A DNA stretch of 64,000 nucleotides from Adhaeribacter soli (lineage in GTDB: Bacteria; Bacteroidota; Bacteroidia; Cytophagales; Hymenobacteraceae): positions 124,001 through 188,000 of the forward strand of contig NZ_VTWT01000006.1 of the NCBI RefSeq assembly GCF_008727925.1, written 5' to 3'. The notes beneath the pieces were generated by a model. That model saw only the letters and a program-made list of their open reading frames with translations. It was not told where the DNA came from and ran no database searches. The translations under genes and the position numbers were made by a program. The stretch's first letter is position 1; each line of letters starts with the position of its first letter. Shown in pieces: positions 41,334 through 48,829 of this stretch.

Positions 41334-42524
41334 CTACTTTAAAACCTTATCCATTGCCTTCAGAATGATGTCGCAAGCGTTTTCAATTTCGGCTTCGGAA
41401 ATGGTGAGGGGAGGGGCAATACGCATGGAATTGTCACAGAACAGGAACCAGTCAGTAAGTACGCCGTCTAAAATGGCCTGATCGATTACCGGTTTCAGAA
41501 TCTCAAAACTTTCCATTTCGGCGGCCATCATTAACCCGCAATTCCGGATCTCTTTGATGGCCGGGTGTTTCAATCTGGTTTTAAACAGTTCAGCTTTTTT
41601 AGGAACGCCGGCTAATAAATTTTCCTGTTGAATAACTTCCAGCGTAGCCAGCGAAGCGGCACAGCTTACCGGGTGACCGCCAAAAGTAGTCATGTGTCCC
41701 AGGATCGGGTTGTTCCGGAAAACGCCCATAATTTCTTCGGAAGAAATGAACGCCCCAATCGGCATGCCGCCGCCCATGCCTTTGGCACACAGCAAAATAT
41801 CCGGCACTACGTCAAATTGCTCGAACGCCCAGAAAGTACCCGTCCGGCCGAAACCGCACTGAATTTCGTCGAGCACCAGCAAGGTGCCGGTTTGGTTGCA
41901 ACGTTCGCGCACGGCTTTGAGCCAGTTATTTTCCGCAACTCTAAGACCGGCTTCGCCTTGCACCGTTTCAATGAAGACGGCGGCGGTGCGTTCAGTAATG
42001 CGTTCCAGTTCCTCGAAATTGTTGTACCAGATATGGTTTACATCCGGCAACAATGGCCGGTAAGCGCGTTTAAAATCTTCGGAACCCGTCAACGACCAGG
42101 AGCCCTGGGTGGACCCGTGGTAGGCATTGTAGCAGGAAATGAGTTCCGTGCGGCCGGTGTATTTTTTAGCCAGTTTCATGGCGCCTTCTACCGCTTCGGA
42201 ACCCGAATTTACAAAATAGGAAATGCTTAAATTTTCCGGCAGCGTTTTACTGATCGCTTCGGCGAGTTTTACTTGCGGGGCCTGCACGAATTCGCCGTAA
42301 ACCATTAAGTGCATGTATTTGTCGAGCTGTTGCTGAATGCCTTTTAATACGTGCGGGTGCCGGTGGCCCACGTTGCTTACGCCAATGCCCGAGATCAGAT
42401 CCAGGTACTTTTCGCCGTTAGCCCCATACATGTACACGCCTTCAGCCTTCTCTATTTCGAGCATCAGCGGAAAATCGGACGTCTGGGCCTGGTGTTTCAG
42501 GAAAAGCTGGCGGGAGGTAAGCAT
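41334..42524 (-). CDS. Class III PLP aminotransferase (acetylornithine/ornithine type)
   Basis: A 396-aa PLP enzyme of aminotransferase class III. 'YLDLISGIGVSNVGHRHPHV' begins the fold, 'NSGSEAVEGAMKLAKKYTGR' binds phosphate, 'VLDEIQCGFGRTG' has the pyridine-binding Asp, 'CAKGMGGGMPIGAFIS' contains the Schiff-base Lys, and 'GHMTTFGGHPVSCAA' follows. It would move an amino group between an omega-amino donor and 2-oxoglutarate. No arginine or lysine pathway genes adjoin it, so the exact substrate is open. The gene is monocistronic. Confidence 0.88.
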   Translation of the reverse strand: MLTSRQLFLKHQAQTSDFPLMLEIEKAEGVYMYGANGEKYLDLISGIGVSNVGHRHPHVLKGIQQQLDKYMHLMVYGEFVQAPQVKLAEAISKTLPENLSISYFVNSGSEAVEGAMKLAKKYTGRTELISCYNAYHGSTQGSWSLTGSEDFKRAYRPLLPDVNHIWYNNFEELERITERTAAVFIETVQGEAGLRVAENNWLKAVRERCNQTGTLLVLDEIQCGFGRTGTFWAFEQFDVVPDILLCAKGMGGGMPIGAFISSEEIMGVFRNNPILGHMTTFGGHPVSCAASLATLEVIQQENLLAGVPKKAELFKTRLKHPAIKEIRNCGLMMAAEMESFEILKPVIDQAILDGVLTDWFLFCDNSMRIAPPLTISEAEIENACDIILKAMDKVLK

Positions 42525-42620
42525 GACTTTTAGTTATTAATGATTTGTGAATAGTGATTAGTATTTAATGATTAATGGATAATCATTGGCTAATCACATG
42601 CAAAGTTAAGGTAAATACCT

Positions 42621-42676
42621 GAAGCATTTGATTTGTAGCGTAGGGTTTAAACCCTACGCTACAAATCAAATGCTTC
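42621..42676. repeat. Perfect 56-bp palindrome without spacer
   Basis: The sequence from GAAGCATTTG through TTTAAA at the centre (42646-42651) to CAAATGCTTC is a flawless palindrome. It is not followed by a T-run. The absence of any loop is unusual and suggests a palindromic mobile unit or a cruciform. Confidence 0.9.
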
Positions 42677-42738
42677 GGCATTCTAATACCGTATTTTTCC
42701 TGATCAGAGACTTACGACTTAAGATATTTGTAAAAACA

Positions 42739-42768
42739 AAAACCGGAAGCTGCAAAGCTTCCGGTTTT
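42739..42768 (-). terminator. Hairpin downstream of the Spy-like gene
   Basis: Arms AAAACCGGAAGC and GCTTCCGGTTTT with a 6-nt loop, with A/T-rich flanks. It is separated from the stop at 42836 by the tandem repeats. Confidence 0.65.
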
Positions 42769-42774
42769 AAAATT

Positions 42775-42823
42775 CGAACAACGAACAACGAACAACGAAC
42801 AACGAACAACGAACAACGAACAA
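42775..42823. repeat. Seven tandem copies of CGAACAA
   Basis: Exact 7-bp units from 42775 to 42823, then a broken copy CGAAAAAA. Intergenic, 12 bp from the stop of the Spy-like gene. Likely variable by replication slippage. Confidence 0.9.
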
Positions 42824-42835
42824 CGAAAAAACGAA

Positions 42836-43294
42836 TTAATCTTCAGCAGGCCCTACTTTGCTTTCGTTTAGTTTCTGCAGCAGCGCTTTGGTGAATTCGC
42901 GTTCGCCTTTGTACATGGCTGCCAGTTGGCGGACGGAAATTACTTTCTGAAATTTATCGGCGTATTCCTTGTCCAGGTTCAGTTCTTTCTGGCGGTTATC
43001 GAACATCAGGGTCATCTGGTCTTTTATCTGGGCATCGCTCAGCGTTTCCAGGTTCTGCCCTTTGAACGGCCGGCCTTTTTGGCGTAATTCCTTACGTTTG
43101 GCGTCGAATTCGTTGTAAAGCGGCCAGAATTTTTGCGCCTGTTCCGGAGTCAGCTTCATTTTATCGGTGAGGAAGGCTGTGCGGGCTGCATCGATTTTTT
43201 CGCCGCGTTGGCCGCCGCGTCTGCCTTGCGCCTGGGCAGAAAAAGCTAGTGAAATTAGCGCAAAAAATAAGGTATAAATTCGTAAGGTTTTCAT
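42836..43294 (-). CDS. Periplasmic Spy/CpxP-like protein
   Basis: A 152-aa exported helical protein: signal peptide 'MKTLRIYTLFFALISLAF' ... 'AQAQ', then basic Gly/Arg-rich 'GRRGGQRG', then long helices with 'DKMKLTPEQAQKFWPLYNEF', the LTxxQ-like motif of the Spy/CpxP family, which chaperones periplasmic proteins or restrains envelope sensors. I start at ATG 43294; the longer frame overlaps the anti-sigma-like gene. It is the third gene of the sigma/anti-sigma operon (7-bp gap), so it is probably part of an envelope-stress regulon. Confidence 0.78.
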   Translation of the reverse strand: MKTLRIYTLFFALISLAFSAQAQGRRGGQRGEKIDAARTAFLTDKMKLTPEQAQKFWPLYNEFDAKRKELRQKGRPFKGQNLETLSDAQIKDQMTLMFDNRQKELNLDKEYADKFQKVISVRQLAAMYKGEREFTKALLQKLNESKVGPAED

Positions 43295-43301
43295 CGGTTT
43301 A

Positions 43302-43727
43302 TTAATAAAGATTTTCGATCGGTTCGTCTTCCAGTTCCCTTTGTATTTCGGTATCATTGGCATTAATAAATTCAGCGGTCAGGTTCTGGTCAGCGATGTT
43401 CAGGGAAGTTAGATCGGACCGGTCCAGCTGTTCCGATGCCAGCAGATAATTAACGATTTCGGTTTGCGGAACACTGGCCAGAAGATCGACCTGAGGAAAT
43501 TCAGGAGGCTGGTTCAGCATAAAAACGGTAGCAAAAGCGGCAGCAAACCCGGAACCGGCCAAGGCCAGGCGTAACGGAGCGGGCAGCCAGCTTTTTGCTT
43601 CGGAAGTTTCCGGGGAGCTAGCGCTAACGCGCTGCATGATGCGGTTCGGCAACCTGTCGAAGTAGTTCTCCGGCACGTTGTAAACGTTCTCCCGCTTCAG
43701 GTCTTCCAGGTTAAAATTCGGTTTCAT
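43302..43727 (-). CDS. Putative membrane-bound anti-sigma factor
   Basis: A 141-aa protein with a cytoplasmic N-terminus ('LKRENVYNVPENYFDRLPNRIMQRV'), one membrane helix at about 52-70 ('LRLALAGSGFAAAFATVFML') and an acidic periplasmic tail of ~70 residues. The 'VPENYFDxLPxRIMxRV' opening is common in Bacteroidota proteins encoded directly behind ECF sigma genes. It starts 31 bp after the sigma gene. Control of that sigma is inferred from position and topology; no zinc-type anti-sigma (ZAS) motif is present. Confidence 0.7.
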   Translation of the reverse strand: MKPNFNLEDLKRENVYNVPENYFDRLPNRIMQRVSASSPETSEAKSWLPAPLRLALAGSGFAAAFATVFMLNQPPEFPQVDLLASVPQTEIVNYLLASEQLDRSDLTSLNIADQNLTAEFINANDTEIQRELEDEPIENLY

Positions 43728-43758
43728 ATTTACTTAGAGGTATTATGTTGGCAAAGGT

Positions 43759-44358
43759 TTAATCCTTCGTAACGTATTCTTCAATCTTTTTTACGGCCAG
43801 GTGGTACGAAGCTTTTAATGCGCCTACGCTCGTTCCCAGAATTTCCGAAATTTCTTCGTACTTCAGATCGTCGTAATATTTCATGTTGAATACCAGGCGT
43901 TGCTTATCCGGAAGTTTGAGCAGAGCCTTCTGTAGTTTCAGCTGAATTTCCTCGCCGCTAATTAAATCTGATTGGTCAATTTTAGCCGTCAGTTCCGCCG
44001 ATACATCGTTAATAGGCAGGAAGAATTTACGTTTTTTGCTTTTCAGGAAGTTCAGGCATTCGTTGGTGGCAATGCGGTAAAGCCAGGTATAAAGCTGGGC
44101 ATCCTGCCGGAAGTTTTCCAGGTGTTTCCAGACTTTAATGAACGTTTCCTGGGTCAGGTCGTCGGCATCTTCGTGATCGATCACCATTTTGCGGATGTGC
44201 CAGTAAACCTTCTGCTGATACTTGCGCACGAGCTGGTTGAAAGCCATGTTGCGGCTTTCTTCTTTCGAGAATTTTTCAAGTATCTCTTTGTCTTCCAAAG
44301 GTCGTTGTTTGTTATTCGATGTTCCTTGTTCGGGTTTTTTCTTTGCTTTTTTACCCAC
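43759..44358 (-). CDS. ECF RNA polymerase sigma factor (RpoE-like)
   Basis: A 199-aa sigma-70 of the extracytoplasmic type. Region 2: 'AFNQLVRKYQQKVYWHIRKMV', 'DADDLTQETFIKVWKHLENF', 'LYTWLYRIATNECLNFLK'. Region 4: 'LLKLPDKQRLVFNMKYYDDLKYEEISEIL', ending 'SYHLAVKKIEEYV'. It directs transcription of a small regulon with the next two genes. The predicted start is GTG at 44358 inside an inverted repeat; the Lys-rich ~35 residues before region 2 are non-conserved, so the true start is uncertain. Confidence 0.9.
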   Translation of the reverse strand: MGKKAKKKPEQGTSNNKQRPLEDKEILEKFSKEESRNMAFNQLVRKYQQKVYWHIRKMVIDHEDADDLTQETFIKVWKHLENFRQDAQLYTWLYRIATNECLNFLKSKKRKFFLPINDVSAELTAKIDQSDLISGEEIQLKLQKALLKLPDKQRLVFNMKYYDDLKYEEISEILGTSVGALKASYHLAVKKIEEYVTKD

Positions 44359-44471
44359 CCCTAGCCCCTCCGAGGAGGGGAATTATCAGATAAATTTCAA
44401 CTAAAGTGAGTTCTATTTTATTTGATCAATACGCATTCCAATTCCCCTCCTCGGAGGGGTTAGGGGTGGGT
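44353..44471. repeat. 32-bp inverted repeat abutting the sigma gene start
   Basis: Arms at 44353-44384 (starting ACCCACCCCTAGCCCCTCC) and 44440-44471 are near-perfect reverse complements with a 55-bp spacer. Each arm also folds on itself (CCCCTCCGAGGAGGGG). The left arm contains the GTG start of the sigma gene, so the repeat may have inserted at its 5' end. Confidence 0.85.
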
Positions 44472-44533
44472 TCCATCACCAGATAAAACATTCCTGTTAG
44501 GCAGCCTTTCATCCCAAAACCGTACCGTCTTAC

Positions 44534-44572
44534 ATAAAAAAAGGCTGCCGCTTGTAAGCAACAGCCTTTTTA
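44534..44572 (-). terminator. Terminator of the transketolase C-subunit gene
   Basis: Arms AAAAAGGCTG and CAGCCTTTTT with a 16-nt loop, followed by low-complexity TAATCATTA sequence up to the stop at 44618. Confidence 0.75.
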
Positions 44573-44617
44573 AAAACTAACAGTAATAATTATTCTTTAA
44601 TCATTATCCATTAATCA

Positions 44618-45574
44618 TTACTGTTTCCGCGCCATTACCGCTTTTACGGCTTCTACGATAGCGTTTTCGGTCAGGCCGTATTTTTCCATCAGCTGGTCTG
44701 GCGTACCGCTTTCGCCGAAGCTGTCGTTTACGCCTACCATTTCCAGCGGAAGCGGCATTTTGCGGGCTAAAAGCTGGGCAATGCTGTCGCCTAAACCGCC
44801 GTTGAGCTGGTGCTCTTCGGCAGAAACTACGCAACGTGTTTTGCTTACGCTCTTTAAGATGGCTTCTTCGTCCAAAGGTTTAATCGTGTGGATATTTATT
44901 ATTTCCGCATCGATGCCCTGTTCTGCTAATAACTTGCCGGCTAAAATTGCTTTCCAAACCAGGTGGCCAGTCGCGAAGATCGAAACGTCTTTGCCTTCGT
45001 TCAACATTACCGCTTTGCCAATTTCGAATTTCTGATCGGCAGGAGTGAAGTTAGGCACTACCGGACGGCCAAAACGCAAATAAACCGGACCTTCGTACTC
45101 GGCTATGGCCATGGTAGCGGCTTTGGTCTGGTTGAAATCGCAAGGGTTGATCACGGTCATGTGCGGCAGCATTTTCATCATGCCCACATCTTCCAGGATC
45201 TGGTGCGTGGCACCATCTTCGCCTAAAGTCAAGCCCGCGTGTGATGCACAGATCTTCACGTTTTTGCCGGAATAGGCCACACTCTGACGGATCTGGTCGT
45301 ACACGCGGCCGGTAGAGAAGTTGGCAAAGGTACCCGTGAACGGAATTTTACCGCCAATGGTCATACCGGCAGCCAGGCCGATCATGTTGGCTTCGGCAAT
45401 ACCTACCTGGAAAAAGCGCTCCGGAAACTCTTTCTGGAACGCATCCATCTTCAGGGAACCGGTTAAGTCGGCACACAAACCAACTACGTTGGGGTTGGTG
45501 CGACCCAGTTCCAGTAAGCCCGCGCCAAATCCGGAACGGGTATCTTTCGATTCGGTGTAAGGAAAATCTTTCAT
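44618..45574 (-). CDS. Transketolase, C-terminal subunit
   Basis: A 318-aa protein corresponding to the pyrimidine-binding and C-terminal domains of transketolase: 'DTRSGFGAGLLELGR', 'RFFQVGIAEANMIGLAAGM' (conserved Glu of the TPP site), 'HAGLTLGEDGATHQ', and the C-terminal 'VVSAEEHQLNGGLGDSIAQLL'. With the N-subunit (47400-48254) it would form the active enzyme, moving two-carbon units in the pentose phosphate pathway. Normally the two halves are adjacent; here a VWA gene and a palindromic region lie between them. Confidence 0.92.
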   Translation of the reverse strand: MKDFPYTESKDTRSGFGAGLLELGRTNPNVVGLCADLTGSLKMDAFQKEFPERFFQVGIAEANMIGLAAGMTIGGKIPFTGTFANFSTGRVYDQIRQSVAYSGKNVKICASHAGLTLGEDGATHQILEDVGMMKMLPHMTVINPCDFNQTKAATMAIAEYEGPVYLRFGRPVVPNFTPADQKFEIGKAVMLNEGKDVSIFATGHLVWKAILAGKLLAEQGIDAEIINIHTIKPLDEEAILKSVSKTRCVVSAEEHQLNGGLGDSIAQLLARKMPLPLEMVGVNDSFGESGTPDQLMEKYGLTENAIVEAVKAVMARKQ

Positions 45575-45914
45575 TTTTATGATTTAATGTTTTGAATGCA
45601 GGAAAAAGAAAAGGTTCTGGGGGCAGTCCCCCTTTGGAGGGGGGAGGGGGAGGATTTTCTTATCTGTCATTTCGACGTAAGGAGAAATCTCATATTGAAT
45701 AGAACAAGCCAGAATAATAGCTACTACCAACTGGATGAGATCCCTCCTGACGTCGGGATGACCGGGAAACGTGAAATATCCTCCCCCAACCCCCTCCAAA
45801 GGGGGACTTTTATCGAATACCTTTCAACTTCCGCATCGTATCTTTTTTGTTCTTACTTATTTAAAATTCAGGAAAAAAGTCCTGCTACTTGTGTCTTGCT
45901 ACCTGCTACCAGAA
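45575..45914. other. Intergenic with nested inverted repeats
   Basis: 340 bp without a gene. The centre is a two-layer palindromic structure (45625-45808, given separately). The right end, towards the VWA stop, is low-complexity. A plus-strand frame (45596-45940) and a minus-strand frame (45584-45799) run through the repeat and are rejected. Confidence 0.75.
45625..45808. repeat. Composite nested inverted repeat
   Basis: Outer arms 45625-45655 and 45778-45808 (31 bp, two mismatches; G/C-rich, from AGTCCCCCTTTGGAGGGGG). Inside them lies a second inverted repeat: TGTCATTTCGACGT... at 45665-45691 and ...CTGACGTCGGGATGAC at 45737-45762. The inner element has relatives at 55002-55100 and 39238-39281. 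It appears that one palindromic element is inserted in another. Confidence 0.8.
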
Positions 45915-47306
45915 TCACTGTCCAAATAACTTCACGGTAGTGGTTTTGCCACTGGTTATGGTGAAATCCTTCGTTTCAGTAAACTTGCTGGCACGGGCGC
46001 TTTTGGCGCGGTACACCAGACGATATTTTCCGGGCAGCAGCGGCAGGTTTACTTTGCTGTTGCTTTCCGGCAGGTTGTAGATCCATTTCTGGCTGCCTTC
46101 GCCGTCTATCGTGTAAATACTACCGTAGCCCTGGAGTTCAGAAGTTATGTTCAGCAAACCGGGCATCGGGTAGGTTACAATCTTGGTTTCGCCTTGCTTC
46201 ACTACTACATCGTTTAAATAGTAGCGCGGCAGGGTTAGAAGCTCAATATCGTATTTGCCTGCCAGCAGTTTCTGGGTGGTGCCATACGTAGTCCAAGCCA
46301 GGGTCTGGGGCGATCCGTTCTTCCGGATTATGGCCGTAACCGTGCCGTAAGCCGTAGGGGCTTCCTGCCGGAAATTCAGATAACCCTGCGGCGCGGTAAC
46401 CGAGAAAACATTGTGCTTACCCGCTTTTATCTTCAGGTTTTTCTCTACTATGGCCGGAATCGTATTGATCACCAGGTCATAGTCCAATAACGCGTCGATA
46501 TCCAGGATGTCGGTTTTGCCGTTGGCGTCGAGGTAGTGCACGTAGTTGTATTCAGGTTCGCCGGTAAGCCGGTTTATGAAGGTCATGTTCACGTTCGTTT
46601 CAACCGGTTTGCCTTGTTCGTCTTTCAGTTCTACGCTTACCGTAGTGGTGCTCAAGGCGTTGGTTACCACGTCGTCCAGTACATTTTCGAAGGTTTTAAT
46701 GTCGGCAGCATTGTAGTATTGGCCCACACATTCGAACTGTTTCTGAAACTCCTCGGTTGCCCCGATCCCAATCACGAAAGGCCGCAAAAAGATCCGTTTT
46801 TTCTGTAAGGCTAACGAAGCTTTACACGGATCGCCTTTGCAGCTTTCCAGCCCGTCGGTAATGATGATGATCACGTTCCGAGCATTCGGGTCGGCGGGAA
46901 AATCCTTGGCGCTTTGCTCCAGCGAGTAGGTGATAGGGGTGTTGCCTTTGGCGGAAATCGCTTTGATCCGTTTCTTGATCTGTTCTGAATTTCCGGGGGC
47001 AAAACCTACTTCCAGCTTGCTGTCGGTACAATTATTTTCGCGGTTCGGAAACTGGTGCCCGTAAACCCGTAGGGCCATTTCCAGATTCTTATGCGTTTTC
47101 AGCGAATCCACCATTTTTGTAAGCAACTCTTTGGCCACCGTCATCCGCACGCTGTTTTCCCATTTGGCATTCATGCTGCCCGAACCGTCGAGCAGGAACA
47201 GGATGCGGGTTTTCTTGGGTTTGGGCGCGGGCATTTTGCCCTGACCGTAAGCCCAAGAACAGGTGAGAAAGAAAAGGACCAGAAGTAGTTTTAGGGGATT
47301 TCGCAT
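45915..47306 (-). CDS. Exported von Willebrand factor A domain protein
   Basis: A 463-aa exported protein: signal peptide 'LLLVLFFLTCSWAYGQG', then a VWA domain with a complete MIDAS ('FLLDGSGSMNAKW', Thr in 'KGNTPITYSL', Asp in 'IIIITDGLESC'), and several beta-rich repeats ('VSVELKDEQGKPVETNVN', 'YLNFRQEAPTAYG'). It binds a metal and a ligand on the cell surface or in the periplasm. It lies between the two transketolase subunits on the same strand without functional relation to them. No T9SS sorting domain is visible at the C-terminus. Confidence 0.85.
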   Translation of the reverse strand: MRNPLKLLLVLFFLTCSWAYGQGKMPAPKPKKTRILFLLDGSGSMNAKWENSVRMTVAKELLTKMVDSLKTHKNLEMALRVYGHQFPNRENNCTDSKLEVGFAPGNSEQIKKRIKAISAKGNTPITYSLEQSAKDFPADPNARNVIIIITDGLESCKGDPCKASLALQKKRIFLRPFVIGIGATEEFQKQFECVGQYYNAADIKTFENVLDDVVTNALSTTTVSVELKDEQGKPVETNVNMTFINRLTGEPEYNYVHYLDANGKTDILDIDALLDYDLVINTIPAIVEKNLKIKAGKHNVFSVTAPQGYLNFRQEAPTAYGTVTAIIRKNGSPQTLAWTTYGTTQKLLAGKYDIELLTLPRYYLNDVVVKQGETKIVTYPMPGLLNITSELQGYGSIYTIDGEGSQKWIYNLPESNSKVNLPLLPGKYRLVYRAKSARASKFTETKDFTITSGKTTTVKLFGQ

Positions 47307-47399
47307 AAACGTAATTTAATTTCCGGAATAAATACCTAACGGTTTTTACTTACGTTCCGATACCATTTTTAATTGTGCCGAAGGCGCTGCATGACGGAA

Positions 47400-48254
47400 T
47401 TAGTAATCGCCGGCGGTTTCAGCGGCCTGCAATAAAGCCTGCTGCAACTGAGCATCGTTCGGCGCTACGCCGTGCCACTTGTGCGATCCCATCATAAAGT
47501 CGATGCCGTAGCCCATTTCGGTGTGCATCAGGATCATGATCGGCTGGCCTTTTCCGGTCAGGCTTTTCGCTTCTTCCAGGGTTGGCAGCAATTCGTCGAA
47601 ATTATTGCCCTGAGTTTCCAGCACTTTCCAGCCGAAAGCTTCCCATTTTGCCCGGATATTGCCCAAGCTCATTACCGCATCCGTCGGGCCGTCGATCTGC
47701 TGACCGTTCACGTCGATGGTGGCAATTAAATTATCTACTTTGTGGTGGTGCGCATACATGGCAGCTTCCCAAACCTGGCCTTCTTCAATTTCGCCGTCGC
47801 CCATCAGCACATAAACCAGCTTGTCGTCGTTGTTCAGTTTTTTAGCCTGTGCTGCACCGGTTGCCGCCGATAAGCCTTGACCCAAAGAACCGGAAGCGAT
47901 ACGAATGCCCGGTAAATGTTCGTGGGTTGCCGGGTGGCCTTGTAAGCGGGAGTTCAGCTTGCGGAACGTAGCCAGTTCTTTTACATCGAAGTAACCGGAA
48001 CGCGCCAATACGCTATACCAAACCGGGGAAATGTGGCCGTTCGAAAGAAAGAAAAGATCTTCGTTTTTGCCATCCATGTCGAAGTCCGGGTTGTGGTCCA
48101 GCACTTTAAAGTAAAGGGCTACCAGGTATTCGGTGCAGCCCAGCGAGCCGCCCGGGTGACCGGAGTTTACCGCGTGTACCATCCGCAAAATGTCGCGGCG
48201 TACCTGCGAAGCCATCTGCATCAGTTCGTCCGTGTTCTTGTTAAAAGGGTTCAT
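47400..48254 (-). CDS. Transketolase, N-terminal subunit
   Basis: A 284-aa protein equal to the TPP-pyrophosphate domain of transketolase: 'HAVNSGHPGGSLGCTEYLV', 'FFLSNGHISPVWYSVL', 'SGSLGQGLSAATGAAQAKKL', and the cofactor motif 'LMGDGEIEEGQVWEAAM' ending in the Mg-binding Asn/Asp region ('ATIDVNGQQIDG'). The partner half is at 44618-45574 on the same strand, 1.8 kb downstream. The stop is followed by a VWA gene at 47306 (93 bp). Confidence 0.93.
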   Translation of the reverse strand: MNPFNKNTDELMQMASQVRRDILRMVHAVNSGHPGGSLGCTEYLVALYFKVLDHNPDFDMDGKNEDLFFLSNGHISPVWYSVLARSGYFDVKELATFRKLNSRLQGHPATHEHLPGIRIASGSLGQGLSAATGAAQAKKLNNDDKLVYVLMGDGEIEEGQVWEAAMYAHHHKVDNLIATIDVNGQQIDGPTDAVMSLGNIRAKWEAFGWKVLETQGNNFDELLPTLEEAKSLTGKGQPIMILMHTEMGYGIDFMMGSHKWHGVAPNDAQLQQALLQAAETAGDY

Positions 48255-48341
48255 TTATTTTTGAATGATTAATGTTTAATGATTAGTATTTTCAGAAATA
48301 TAATAGTTCAAAGGTAATTGTTTGTCATGACCTTTTGCTTT

Positions 48342-48584
48342 TTAGGTCATAAGGTAAAAATACCAATCAAAATCTGGGAAGAACATCTCCATAACAGTAA
48401 TTAGTAATAAACAAAAGCCAAACAGAATTATAAATCCGATTGAAGCATTTTGATTTTTATCTTCCTTTAATATTTGTTTATAGCTTCTTGTTTTGTCACT
48501 AAAAGCATACACAATAAAAGCGCCTGGATAATTAAAAATCCAGACGAAAAAAACAATTAGTATAATCTTAAAAGCTGTCCACAT
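48342..48584 (-). CDS. Small two-helix membrane protein
   Basis: An 80-aa protein with two hydrophobic helices (about 5-27, 'FKIILIVFFVWIFNYPGAFI', and 49-68, 'GFIILFGFCLLLITVMEMFF') separated by a charged loop. It is markedly more AT-rich than its neighbours and is flanked upstream by an inverted repeat (48600-48662), so it may be a recent arrival. No function recognised. The reading frame is credible, but it could be non-functional. Confidence 0.5.
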   Translation of the reverse strand: MWTAFKIILIVFFVWIFNYPGAFIVYAFSDKTRSYKQILKEDKNQNASIGFIILFGFCLLLITVMEMFFPDFDWYFYLMT

Positions 48585-48599
48585 TTGCTTTTCGCCATT

Positions 48600-48662
48600 G
48601 TTGGTGTTTTCACCAACAACTCATTTTTATGCTGCATGTTTATTGTTGAAAACACCAACAAC
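48600..48662. repeat. Inverted repeat upstream of the small membrane gene
   Basis: GTTGGTGTTTTCA (48601-48613) and its exact complement TGAAAACACCAAC (48648-48660) are separated by 34 bp; the left copy also forms a small hairpin with ACCAAC. Intergenic, 16 bp before the 80-aa gene start. Confidence 0.65.
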
Positions 48663-48679
48663 TGCCTCGGACGATTTAA

Positions 48680-48703
48680 AAGACGCAACGCATTGCGTCT
48701 CTA
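48680..48703. repeat. REP-like hairpin
   Basis: AGACGCAA-CGCA-TTGCGTCT (48681-48700) resembles the GAGACGC...GCGTCTC hairpins near the RAYT gene at 59613-60206. A distant relative rather than an identical copy. Confidence 0.45.
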
Positions 48704-48791
48704 TGATCCTAAAATTTAATCGCTTTCCTTTTCATCCTAAAAGTCCTGCTACCTGATACTTGATACTCGATACCAAAACCTATAAAGCCAA

Positions 48792-48825
48792 AAAGTTGAA
48801 CCGCGGTTCTCACAGTTCAACTTCT
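48792..48825 (-). terminator. Terminator of bcp
   Basis: Arms AAGTTGAAC (48793-48801) and GTTCAACTT (48815-48823) with a T-run on the minus strand, right after the stop at 48830. Confidence 0.75.
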
Positions 48826-48829
48826 TAGG

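Larger units (their letters stand above)
42525..42835. other. Intergenic repeat cluster
   Basis: Between two minus-strand genes: a low-complexity TAATGATTA-type tract (42530-42600), a 56-bp perfect palindrome (42621-42676), a terminator hairpin (42739-42768) and seven tandem CGAACAA units (42775-42823). No coding potential. Confidence 0.8.

Noticed and set aside
41334-42524. Class III aminotransferase as part of a polyamine or arginine pathway with the island PAD-like and arginase-like proteins
   Set aside because: It is in the core chromosome over 20 kb away, without linkage to the island genes.
42775-42823. Short tandem repeats that could suggest a CRISPR array
   Set aside because: Units are 7 bp with no spacers and no cas genes are present; this is a simple tandem repeat.
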